11,348 nucleotides of DNA from Clostridia bacterium (GTDB lineage Bacteria; Bacillota; Clostridia; Oscillospirales; CAG-272), in the NCBI GenBank assembly GCA_017960705.1, contig JAGCYR010000113.1:1-11348 (forward strand), given 5' to 3'. Shown here piece after piece: positions 1-6,322 of this stretch (its first letter is position 1; each line of letters opens with the position of its first letter). Below the pieces are notes generated by a model that did not search any database, was not told the DNA's origin, and saw only the letters and a program-made list of their open reading frames with translations. Position numbers and translations under genes: made by a program.

Positions 1-262
1 CGGCGTCCGCGCGGGTGAGCGGAGTTTTCCCCGCGAGCGAGGTCCTGTCGATCCCGTCGAGCAGCCCCGATCCGTCAAGCGCGGCGACGGCGGCGCGGGC
101 GAATACCGGAACGTCGCTTGATTCCGCGCCGACCGGGACCGCCGCGTTCCCGCCGCCGAGACAACGGTGTACGACAGCCGCCGCTTCCGCCGCCGTGATC
201 GGTTCGTCGGGGGAGAAGGTCAGTCCCCGCTCGTCGAAGACGCCGACGACGATCCCCGTTTT
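1..262 (-). pseudogene. SLH-domain continuation after an in-frame TAG (partial)
   Basis: Reading the minus strand in the same frame as the SLH-protein gene to the right, the codons after the TAG at 263-265 stay open to the window edge and encode recognisable S-layer homology sequence: KTGIVVGVFDERGLTF, then SPDEPITAAEAAAVVHRCL. This is the second half of an SLH motif (GI-x-G, a loop with D, F-x-PD, IT-x-AEAA). A further stretch ends in LTRADA at the edge, which looks like the same element of the next SLH motif. I see no start codon with a ribosome binding site that would make this a separate gene. It is therefore either the lost C-terminus of a gene broken by a nonsense mutation, or the product of TAG readthrough or a base-call error. 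The 3' end lies outside the window. Confidence 0.75.
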
Positions 263-1252
263 CTACGCCGTGGCGAGATACCCTCTGACCTCCTCCGGGA
301 TATCCCCGTCGTTATCGAAAAAGGTGTGCGAGAGCCCTGCTCGCGGCGCGATCCCGGCGGCTTTCATCGCCATCACGACGAATTCGGCTTTCGTGACGCT
401 TCCCGCAGGGTCGAACAGTTGCCGGTCGCCCGCAATCCGTCCCTGCATGATCCCCGCCGCCGCCGCGATCAGCGCGTCGCCCTCGCGGGGAGAGCCGGTC
501 ATATCGTCGAAAACGGTTGCGGAGGCGCGATCCTTCACCGTCACCGTGACCGTCGCGATCCCCGAATAGTTCCCGTACTCGTCCCGCGCGACGTAGCGGA
601 AGCGGTCGGAACCCGTATATCCCTGCTTCGGGGTATAGCAGTAGGTCCCCGCAGTCTGATCTTCCAGGACGACCGACCCGTGCTCGGGCGCGGTCACCAG
701 CAGATAGGTGACGGCGTCGCCCTCCGGGTCGACCGAGCGGAGCGTGCCGACCGTTTTCGTCCCGCTCTGCGCCGCGACGTTCAGCCGCGATTCGGGGATC
801 GCTCCCACGCTCGGGGCGCGGTTGGGTTCGTCGGTCAGCCGGATGCGGCAGGTCAGCTCGACCCCCGACCCGTTCTCGGCTTTAAAGCGGAACGAGCTCT
901 CGGACACCAGCGGGGTCGCGGCGGTGAAGGTCAGGGAAGAGATCGACGATTCGGGGATGGTATCGCCCTGATTTACGCGGAATCCCGCGAGCTTCAGCGT
1001 GCCGGTCGTACTGTCGGGCAGCTCGGTGACCGTGATCCCCCCGACGCGGGAGAGCCCCACCGCCTGTCTGAAGTCGGCGGGGGAGAAGGAGAGCGGTTCG
1101 CCCGACTGCCCGCTCTTGATCATGGGCTCGGCGCTTGCCAGACACGCGACCCCGCTCCCCATTTGCGCGGCGCAGACCGGGATCGCGGCGAGTACGCAAA
1201 ACGCGGCGGCAAAGAACAGGAGACGGCGGAGGATGGTTTTCTTCGGTTTCAT
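263..1252 (-). CDS. Secreted Ig-like/SLH-domain surface protein, stops at in-frame TAG
   Basis: A 329-residue protein ending at TAG. Residues 1-29 form a Sec signal peptide (KPKK-x-LRR followed by a hydrophobic core ending near VCAAQ). Residues about 45-139 form a beta-rich repeat of the type TGTLKLAGFRVNQGDTI...LTFTA. Residues about 147-240 are a bacterial Ig/cadherin-like domain (NRAPSVG, SVDPEGDAVTYLL, then YTPKQGYTGSDRFRYVARD). From about residue 252 an SLH motif begins (DPAGSVTKAEFVVMAMKAAG, then FFDNDGDIPEEVRGYLATA) and is cut by the TAG. SLH motifs, usually three in a row, anchor proteins non-covalently to secondary cell-wall polymer. The start is supported by AAAGGA seven bases upstream of the ATG. 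The role is probably structural or carbohydrate-binding at the cell surface; no catalytic domain is visible. Clear SLH sequence continues in frame beyond the TAG, so the gene may be a pseudogene or be read through. Confidence 0.85.
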   Translation of the reverse strand: MKPKKTILRRLLFFAAAFCVLAAIPVCAAQMGSGVACLASAEPMIKSGQSGEPLSFSPADFRQAVGLSRVGGITVTELPDSTTGTLKLAGFRVNQGDTIPESSISSLTFTAATPLVSESSFRFKAENGSGVELTCRIRLTDEPNRAPSVGAIPESRLNVAAQSGTKTVGTLRSVDPEGDAVTYLLVTAPEHGSVVLEDQTAGTYCYTPKQGYTGSDRFRYVARDEYGNYSGIATVTVTVKDRASATVFDDMTGSPREGDALIAAAAGIMQGRIAGDRQLFDPAGSVTKAEFVVMAMKAAGIAPRAGLSHTFFDNDGDIPEEVRGYLATA

Positions 1253-1360
1253 TGTTTCGTCCTTTCGGCGTTTGATTTGCTCCTATTCTTTCCATTCCGC
1301 GCAAAAACATACGCCGAAAACAAAAAAAACCCCGCGTTCGGTTTTTCTTTTCCCGACCGA
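1253..1360. other. Divergent intergenic region, AT-rich
   Basis: The region lies between the leftward SLH-protein gene and the promoter of the rightward PHP gene. It is much richer in A and T than the flanking genes. It contains a weak 7-bp inverted repeat (AAAAACC at 1325-1331 with GGTTTTT at 1340-1346) followed by a C and a T run. This could act as a weak terminator or insulator, but most of its pairs are A-T. I found no convincing -35/-10 pair for the SLH gene. Confidence 0.3.
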
Positions 1361-1389
1361 TTGCAAAAAGCGGCGTCTTGTGCTATACT
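1361..1389 (+). promoter_or_regulatory. Sigma-A promoter with extended -10 for the PHP gene
   Basis: TTGCAA (1361-1366) and TATACT (1384-1389) are separated by 17 bases, and TGC directly precedes the -10, making it an extended -10. The expected transcript start is near 1396, about 33 bases upstream of the ATG at 1429. That leaves a short leader containing a good ribosome binding site (GGCGGAGG, 1417-1424). Confidence 0.75.
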
Positions 1390-1428
1390 TTTCTTGACCG
1401 GCTACAAAAAGCGTCCGGCGGAGGAAAA

Positions 1429-2244
1429 ATGGAAAAGAACGCACCGTTTCAAATCGATCACGACCTGCATATCCACACGCTGCTCTCGTCCTGCTCGAGG
1501 GATCCCGAACAGACGCCGGAACGCATCCTTCGCTATGCAAAGGAGAACGGCTTCAAAAAGGTCGCGGTGACCGATCATTTCTGGGACGAAAAAATCGACG
1601 GACCGAGCGACTGGTACCGTCCGCAGGATTTCGCCAATATTTCGCGGTCTCTCCCGCTGCCGAAAGCGGAGGGCGTAACGTTCCTCTTCGGGTGCGAAGC
1701 CGAGATGGACAAGAACTGCCGGCTCGGGATCGCCCGCGAGACCGTCGACAAGTTCGACTTCGTCATCATCCCGACGACCCATCTGCATATGCGGGGCTTC
1801 ACCATCGCGGAGGAGGACGATCCGCTGCCGCGCCGCGCCGCCGTCTACGTCAAACGGTTTGAAAGCCTGCTCTCGGAGGATCTTCCGTTCCGTAAGATCG
1901 GGATCGCGCACCTGACCTGCTACCTGATGGCGAAAAAGCCGTCGTACGCGACGCATATCGAGGTGCTCGATATGATCCCCGATTCTACCTTCTACGACCT
2001 GTTCCGCGAAACCGCGAAGCTCGGCGCGGGGGTCGAGTTGAACTTTCCCCTTTCGAGCTACGGCGAGGAACAGCGCGAGCACGTCCTGCGCCCCTATCGG
2101 ATCGCGCTTGACTGCGGGTGCCGTTTCTATTTCGGGAGCGACGCGCACCACCCCGACGCCCTTGACCGCGCCCCGGCGAACTTCAAAGCGCTCGCGGACG
2201 CGCTCGGTCTGACCGAAAATGACCGCTTCGACCCCGTCCCCTAA
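1429..2244 (+). CDS. PHP-domain metal-dependent phosphoesterase (histidinol-phosphatase-like)
   Basis: A 271-residue protein. All the metal-binding motifs of the PHP (polymerase and histidinol phosphatase) fold are visible: DLHIH (H14, H16), TDH (D49, H50), GCEAE (E90, E92), TTHLH (H118, H120), IAHLTC (H161) and GSDAHH (D238, H240). This set normally holds two or three metal ions (Zn, Mn or Fe) and hydrolyses phosphomonoesters. Size and motifs match HisK/histidinol-phosphatase-like proteins, but no his genes are nearby, so another phosphate ester is equally possible. There is no signal peptide, so it is cytoplasmic. An in-frame ATG upstream at 1378 overlaps the -10 box. The ATG at 1429, four A's after GGCGGAGG, is clearly the real start. 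The gene is transcribed alone and ends at a terminator shared with rpsI. Confidence 0.88.
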   Translation: MEKNAPFQIDHDLHIHTLLSSCSRDPEQTPERILRYAKENGFKKVAVTDHFWDEKIDGPSDWYRPQDFANISRSLPLPKAEGVTFLFGCEAEMDKNCRLGIARETVDKFDFVIIPTTHLHMRGFTIAEEDDPLPRRAAVYVKRFESLLSEDLPFRKIGIAHLTCYLMAKKPSYATHIEVLDMIPDSTFYDLFRETAKLGAGVELNFPLSSYGEEQREHVLRPYRIALDCGCRFYFGSDAHHPDALDRAPANFKALADALGLTENDRFDPVP

Positions 2245-2258
2245 CCGTTCAACAACAA

Positions 2259-2292
2259 AAAAACAGGCGAGCATTTCGGCTCGCCTGTTTTT
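2259..2292. terminator. Bidirectional terminator between the PHP gene and rpsI
   Basis: A perfect 14-bp inverted repeat: arm AAAAACAGGCGAGC (2259-2272), loop ATTTCG, arm GCTCGCCTGTTTTT (2279-2292). The GC-rich stem with an A run on one side and a T run on the other gives a U-tract in both directions. It lies 14 bases after the PHP gene stop and 20 bases beyond the rpsI stop, so it probably ends both convergent transcripts. Confidence 0.92.
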
Positions 2293-2312
2293 GATTGTCG
2301 GTCTTTCCGAGA

Positions 2313-2717
2313 TTATCTCTTGGAGAACTGCGGAGCACGACGCGCCGCTTTGAGACCGTATTTCTTTCTTTCCTTCATACGAGGGTCACGGGTAAGCAGC
2401 CCGGCCTTTTTCAGAAGGGGCTTGTAGGTCTCGTCCGCGGTGACAAGCGCACGCGCGGCGCCGTGACGGATCGCACCCGCCTGACCGGAGAGACCGCCGC
2501 CGCGGACGTTCGCCACGATGTCGAACTTTCCGATGGAATCGGTGGTCGCGAAGGGCTGGTTGACGATCAGCTTCAGCGTTTCAAGACCGAAGTACTCGTC
2601 GATCGACTTCCCGTTGACGGTGATGACGCCGGTGCCGGGATAGAGACGAACACGGGCGACCGATTTCTTTCTTCTGCCGGTCCCGTAGAAATAGGGTTTC
2701 GCACTCTGATAGGTCAT
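2313..2717 (-). CDS. rpsI: 30S ribosomal protein S9
   Basis: A 134-residue protein with family hallmarks: YYGTGRRK-type start (YFYGTGRRKKSVARVRL), VNGK-x-IDEYFG, GGGLSGQAGAIRHGAARAL, and the C-terminal RRAPQFSKR tail whose last basic residues reach the decoding centre near P-site tRNA. A longer frame with an upstream ATG (2738) exists. The start at 2717 is preferred because AAAGGAG lies eight bases before it, and because this gives the usual S9 length of about 130. It is the second gene of the rplM-rpsI operon, 17 bases after rplM, and ends in TAA just before the shared terminator. Confidence 0.97.
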   Translation of the reverse strand: MTYQSAKPYFYGTGRRKKSVARVRLYPGTGVITVNGKSIDEYFGLETLKLIVNQPFATTDSIGKFDIVANVRGGGLSGQAGAIRHGAARALVTADETYKPLLKKAGLLTRDPRMKERKKYGLKAARRAPQFSKR

Positions 2718-2734
2718 TGTTCTTCTCCTTTCGA

Positions 2735-3160
2735 TCAATCAACGGCGATGGGCTGCTGCGCCTGGTGCTTGTGGGCTTCGCCCGCGTACACCTTCAGGCG
2801 GGTCGCGGATTTCGCGCCGATCGAGTTGTGGGGGAGCATACCTTTAATCGCTCTTTCAAGCGCGATCTCGGGACGCGTCTCCATCAGGTGACGGGCGGTC
2901 TCGGACTTCAGTCCGCCGATATAGCCGGAGTGACGGTAGTAGATCTTCTTGTCCAGCTTCTTACCGGTCAGAACGGCTTTCGCCGCGTTGATGACGATGA
3001 CGAACTCGCCGCAGTCGACGTGCGGGGTGAACTCGGGTCTGTGCTTGCCGCGAAGAATGGTGGCGGCGGCGACGGCGGTCTTGCCGAGCGGCTTGCCGGC
3101 GGCGTCGATCACGAACCATCTGCGAACGACGGTCTCGGGTTTTGCCATATAGGTTGACAT
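2735..3160 (-). CDS. rplM: 50S ribosomal protein L13
   Basis: A 141-residue protein of normal family length with the L13 signatures: a WFVIDAAGKPLGKTA-type N-terminus, DCGEFVIVINA-KAVLTGKK, KIYYRHSGYIGG, and a C-terminal block of MLPHNSIG followed by RLKVYAGEAHKHQAQQP. L13 is an early-assembly protein of the large subunit. The start ATG follows GGAGGAAA (3166-3173 on this strand). It is the first gene of the conserved rplM-rpsI operon, driven by a perfect consensus promoter, and ends in TGA. Confidence 0.97.
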   Translation of the reverse strand: MSTYMAKPETVVRRWFVIDAAGKPLGKTAVAAATILRGKHRPEFTPHVDCGEFVIVINAAKAVLTGKKLDKKIYYRHSGYIGGLKSETARHLMETRPEIALERAIKGMLPHNSIGAKSATRLKVYAGEAHKHQAQQPIAVD

Positions 3161-3209
3161 TTTTCTTTCCTCCGTTGGTATTCGGGCATACTGCGCCCTT
3201 TTTTCGAAC
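3161..3209 (-). promoter_or_regulatory. 5' leader of rplM-rpsI, candidate L13 leader
   Basis: From the promoter, transcription should begin near 3209, giving a leader of about 49 nt. It holds a short hairpin, GGGC pairing with GCCC (3184-3198), and then the GGAGG ribosome binding site. Low-GC Gram-positives have a known autoregulatory L13 leader at this place. The position and size fit, but I cannot confirm the consensus structure by eye, so the regulatory reading is tentative. Confidence 0.4.
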
Positions 3210-3215
3210 GGAGGT

Positions 3216-3272
3216 ATTATAACACGTCCGCCCTACGCTGTCAAGGGGTTTTGCAAAACTTTTTTCAAAAAA
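3216..3272 (-). promoter_or_regulatory. Consensus sigma-A promoter of rplM-rpsI with UP-like element
   Basis: On the minus strand TTGACA (3239-3244) and TATAAT (3216-3221) are both perfect, with a 17-base spacer and TG one base before the -10. Directly upstream of the -35 are AT tracts: the 12-bp palindrome GTTTTGCAAAAC (3248-3259), then TTTTTTGAAAAAA (3260-3272). They occupy the position of an UP element, where the RNA polymerase alpha C-terminal domain binds. This is what a strong ribosomal-protein promoter would be expected to look like. Confidence 0.9.
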
Positions 3273-3487
3273 TCAAGTTACCTCCATACGATCTCGCTCA
3301 ATCTCGCTCAATCTCGCTCAATCTCCCGTTTTTGAAAACGCCGTGCACGAAAAAACGGGGAAGAGGACCGCGTTGTTGAGCCCTGAACCGCTCCCACGGA
3401 ACTGCTCCGCCCCTTTTTCGTGTTTCGTTTAGCCCTGCCGGTCAAGGTTGAGGTCAATCCGGAGCAACTACTTGATAAAAGAAGATA
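3273..3487. other. Control region between rplM and paralogue A
   Basis: This is the gene-free part between two back-to-back promoters. I see no convincing coding sequence or tRNA. It holds a 10-bp tandem repeat (3291-3325, listed separately) and two overlapping inverted repeats. CCCGTTTTT (3325-3333) pairs with AAAAACGGG (3351-3359). CACGAAAAA (3346-3354) pairs with TTTTTCGTG (3414-3422), and the inner GGGG and CCCC can extend that stem. The two share the A run at 3351-3354, so they are mutually exclusive. GCTCCG (3404-3409) can also pair with CGGAGC (3460-3465). Confidence 0.45.
3291..3325. repeat. Tandem 10-bp repeat ATCTCGCTCA, 3.5 copies
   Basis: Three perfect head-to-tail copies of ATCTCGCTCA (3291-3320) are followed by a half copy, ATCTC. 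The period is close to one DNA helical turn, so identical faces are presented in phase. The array sits about 45 bp upstream of the rplM -35 and about 160 bp upstream of the paralogue A -35. Confidence 0.95.
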
Positions 3488-3516
3488 TTGAATCCTTTTG
3501 ACTGCTATGTTATAAT
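3488..3516 (+). promoter_or_regulatory. Sigma-A promoter of the A-B-C operon
   Basis: TTGAAT (3488-3493) and a perfect TATAAT (3511-3516) are spaced by 17 bases, with TGT directly before the -10 (extended -10). A nearer TTGACT at 3498-3503 is too close to serve as -35 for this -10. The transcript would start near 3523 and carry a leader of about 59 nt. Confidence 0.8.
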
Positions 3517-3539
3517 AAGTACGGAAATAAAACAGCGAT

Positions 3540-3555
3540 CGCGGGCGTCCCCGCG
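3540..3555 (+). other. Small hairpin in the leader of paralogue A
   Basis: CGCGGG and CCCGCG form a perfect 6-bp stem with a 4-base loop (CGTC). It lies 11 bases upstream of the AAAGGAGG ribosome binding site (3567-3574). It could be a 5' stabiliser of the operon mRNA, or chance in GC-rich DNA. Confidence 0.4.
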
Positions 3556-3581
3556 TTTCCCCATCCAAAGGAGGATCCGTT

Positions 3582-6251
3582 ATGAAAAGAGTTCTGTCCC
3601 TGCTCCTCGTTTTCGCCATGATCCTTCCGTTCGCCGCCTGCACGAAGAAGGCGAAGAACGCGACGAGCTCCACCACCGAGCGGCTCGGTCCCGACGTGAC
3701 GATCTACGGCGACGGGGTGTCTCCCGCGCTTATCCTCGCGGCTACGGTTTCGTCGACGGCGCGCGAGACCGTTTTGGCGATCCGCGCTACCCTCAAGACG
3801 AGACTCGGAGAGACCCCGATGTTCGGGGCGGCGTCAATCGTGGAGAAAGAGGGAGTCGAGATCGTCTTCGGCGATACGACGAGAGAGATCTCCGAACGCG
3901 CGAAGGCGTACCTGCCCGAGCTCGACGGAGACGAGGCGACCTACGTCATCTATTTCGACGAGGACGGCGCCGCGATCGTCTGGAACCACCAGTACGGCGC
4001 GGAGATCGGCGTCAAGTATTTCTCCGACAACTATATGACCGCCGAGGTTTTGAAGGTCCCGTCCGGTACTCGCTACGTCGGACATTTCTCCATTTCGGGA
4101 TACGCGGAGGAACTTCGTATGGCTGCGGAAGAAAAAGCGAGAAAAGAAGAGGAAGAGCGTCAGGCGCAGATCGAACGCCGCTGGGCGACGCGCTTCGACG
4201 TGATCTCGGATACCACCGTCCGGACCGCCGTCAAGGATTTCTACGAGACGTTCTACGATCCCGAGGCGATCATCCGCTGGTGGGCGGGGCTGTACGATCC
4301 GGAGCTCGGCGGCTTCTACTACGCCAACTCGGCGCGCGACAACGCGGGCTACGGGGCGAACCTCTTCCTGCCCGATATGGAGAGCACCTGGCAGATCATC
4401 AACCGTCTGCGTCCGTTTGAATCGGATCTCGCGCATTATCTCGGTCCCGAGATCACGGCGAAGATCATCGAGTTCTATCAGACGAGACAGGATCCCGACG
4501 ACGGGTACTTCTACCATCCGCAGTGGGGCAAGGGCGGGGACGACAACCTGATGAGTCTGATGCGCCGCACCCGCGACCAGGACTGGGCGATCGCCGCGCT
4601 TGAACATCTCCATTCCGCGCCGCTCTACCCGACCGCGCTCGACCGTGCGAGGAACTCGACGGGTACGGTCGACGTGACGGTCAAGCGGCTCGCATCCTAC
4701 GCGGGGCTCTCCAAGACCGCGTCGGCTCCCCGCACGTCGGCGAGCTGGCAGGCGAACGAGTCTTCGGTCAAGTCCTACGTCAACAATCTGATGAACACGC
4801 AATCCTGCGAGGCTTGGGCGAACGAACTGGACACCCAGATCTCGACCTTCGAGGCAAAAGGCGTGATCGGGTACGTTCTCGACGTTCTCGACGAGCGGGT
4901 CAATCCCGAATACGGTCTCTGGGTGTCGGGGTACGACGCAAACCGCGACCTCTACTATAACCTGAAATCGTCTCCCACGACCGAGGTCCCCTACGGGATC
5001 TTCACCAACACCTACAAGGTGATGAAGGTCTATAACGCCGGCGGGCGTCTCTTCAAGTACGCGGAAAAGATGGTCGAAAACACCATCAAGGCGATCAACT
5101 CGAAGGATCCCGGCGCGCGCATCACCTACATCTTCAACCCGTGGGCGACCCTCGGCAACGTCCGCAGCAATCTGGCGGATTACGGCACGTCGGCGCAGCT
5201 CGCGACCTACAACCGTCAGATCAGCGAGAACATTATCGAGATGATCAACTCGCTGAAGAGCTCGCTCGGCATCTACAAGCACGCGGACGGCTCGTACAGT
5301 TATCTGCCGTCGGGCTGTTCGTCCCCGACCATTTACGGGACGACGGTCTCGCTCGGGCTGAACGAGGGCGACGTCAACGCGCATAACCTGGTCATGAGTT
5401 TCTCGATGCACATCTGCAACACGATCGGCGTCGATACGATCCCGGTCTTCAACGAGAATCACGGCAAACTGATGCAGGAACTGCTCCGAAACGCGCCGAA
5501 TATCCCGAAGACCGGCGACCCGTCGCAGCTTGAAACTCCCCGGATCGTCCACGATTTCTCGAGCGGCGCTCTGCCGTCCGGCTCTTCCGACTCGAACGTG
5601 TCGGGCACGACCTTCAAGGTGGTCGGGGAACCGGGGAACACCTCGAACAAGGTGCTTGAGGTCAAGAAGAACACCGAGGGCAAGGACGGCGGCGGCACGC
5701 TGACCATCCCGATGCTCGAGGTCTCCGCCATGACCGATACGACGGTCGTCGAGTTCGGGATGCGGATCAACGTCTCGTCCGAGAGCCGCTTCGGCAACGA
5801 CGTCAACGATCCGGGCTCCAACCCCAACCTGATGCAGATGCGCTTTATGGTGGGCAACACCCCGTTCTGGATGCCGACGCTGCGCTTCTCGTCAAGCTCG
5901 AATCCGACCTCCGGCTATACGCTCGTCGTCGGAAAGAACACCGGCTCCAATCTGATCGAGACCTTCGGAAGCCCGCAGAAGGTATTGTCGTTCGACACCT
6001 GGTATCAGTTCACCTTCCGTATGAAGATCAAGAATTACAGCAAGAGCAACGCGCAGTTCAGCGTCGAGATCCTGATCGACGGCGTGTCGCTCGGGACGTC
6101 GACCTGCTTCTACGCAAACGACGACTATACTTCGCTCACCTCCGGCAGCATCACCTTCAAGACCGGGCAAAAGGTCAATCTCCGTCTCGCGCCGCAGATG
6201 CGGTCGCACGCGCTGATCTATATCGACGATATTTCCGAGACCATCGAATAA
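3582..6251 (+). CDS. Paralogue A: large lipoprotein, toroid-like core plus C-terminal lectin-like domain (family not recognised)
   Basis: An 889-residue protein. Residues 1-20 are a lipoprotein signal ending FAAC (C20), so it is probably anchored outside the membrane. Residues about 39-170 (VTIYGDG, then EIVFGDTTREI, YVIYFDEDGAAIVWN and GVKYFSDNY) resemble the non-catalytic N-terminal domain of GH20/GH67 enzymes. A charged helix follows at about 175-200. The core (about 200-640) carries RWWAGLYDPELGGFYYANSARD, LPDMEST, GYFYHPQW, RDQDW, PLYPTALDRA, NPEYGLWV, PYGIFTN and YIFNPWATLGNVR. Its helical, aromatic-rich character suggests an alpha/alpha toroid. Residues about 655-889 are beta-rich and ConA/jelly-roll-like, with WMPTLRF, TWYQFTFRMKIKNY and ALIYIDDI. 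I do not recognise a named family. A role in binding or cutting a glycan is inferred from the domain company. It differs from B and C by about 20 extra residues after PLYPTALDRA and a GANLF insertion before LPDMEST. It is the first gene of the operon. Confidence 0.85.
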   Translation: MKRVLSLLLVFAMILPFAACTKKAKNATSSTTERLGPDVTIYGDGVSPALILAATVSSTARETVLAIRATLKTRLGETPMFGAASIVEKEGVEIVFGDTTREISERAKAYLPELDGDEATYVIYFDEDGAAIVWNHQYGAEIGVKYFSDNYMTAEVLKVPSGTRYVGHFSISGYAEELRMAAEEKARKEEEERQAQIERRWATRFDVISDTTVRTAVKDFYETFYDPEAIIRWWAGLYDPELGGFYYANSARDNAGYGANLFLPDMESTWQIINRLRPFESDLAHYLGPEITAKIIEFYQTRQDPDDGYFYHPQWGKGGDDNLMSLMRRTRDQDWAIAALEHLHSAPLYPTALDRARNSTGTVDVTVKRLASYAGLSKTASAPRTSASWQANESSVKSYVNNLMNTQSCEAWANELDTQISTFEAKGVIGYVLDVLDERVNPEYGLWVSGYDANRDLYYNLKSSPTTEVPYGIFTNTYKVMKVYNAGGRLFKYAEKMVENTIKAINSKDPGARITYIFNPWATLGNVRSNLADYGTSAQLATYNRQISENIIEMINSLKSSLGIYKHADGSYSYLPSGCSSPTIYGTTVSLGLNEGDVNAHNLVMSFSMHICNTIGVDTIPVFNENHGKLMQELLRNAPNIPKTGDPSQLETPRIVHDFSSGALPSGSSDSNVSGTTFKVVGEPGNTSNKVLEVKKNTEGKDGGGTLTIPMLEVSAMTDTTVVEFGMRINVSSESRFGNDVNDPGSNPNLMQMRFMVGNTPFWMPTLRFSSSSNPTSGYTLVVGKNTGSNLIETFGSPQKVLSFDTWYQFTFRMKIKNYSKSNAQFSVEILIDGVSLGTSTCFYANDDYTSLTSGSITFKTGQKVNLRLAPQMRSHALIYIDDISETIE

Positions 6252-6260
6252 ACAACCGTC

Positions 6261-6290
6261 GGGACCGTTCGGGGAGACCCGTGCGGTCCC
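6261..6290 (+). other. Two-step hairpin with GAGA tetraloop between A and B
   Basis: GGGACCG (6261-6267) pairs with CGGTCCC (6284-6290). Inside, across a TT/TG internal loop, CGGG pairs with CCCG, closing a GAGA loop of the GNRA type. It is followed by CTCTCATTTC, not a clean T run, so it is probably not a full terminator. It could be a processing, stabilising or attenuating element that sets the A to B expression ratio. Confidence 0.6.
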
Positions 6291-6322
6291 CTCTCATTTC
6301 ACGGAAAAGAGGAGAAAACGCG

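Noticed and set aside
1..1252. TAG reassignment to an amino acid in this genome, as an explanation of the SLH stop.
   Set aside because: About 3,000 codons in the other seven genes contain no in-frame TAG. A genome with TAG as a sense codon would be expected to show several.
1325..1346. A-rich/T-rich inverted repeat in the SLH-PHP gap as a true terminator.
   Set aside because: The stem is only 7 bp, five of them A-T, with an 8-nt loop, and no gene on either strand needs a terminator there.
167..1570. A 467-codon open frame on the plus strand across the SLH gene.
   Set aside because: The product is arginine-rich shadow sequence. It runs through the promoter and start of the PHP gene, and the opposite strand has a signal peptide and Ig/SLH domains.
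3291..3325. The tandem repeat as a CRISPR array.
   Set aside because: The units are 10 bp and directly adjacent, with no spacers, and no cas genes are present.
3308..3676. A 122-codon minus-strand frame across the control region and the start of A.
   Set aside because: It begins inside A, has no ribosome binding site support, and its product resembles no protein. It is explained by the non-coding region and the antisense of A.
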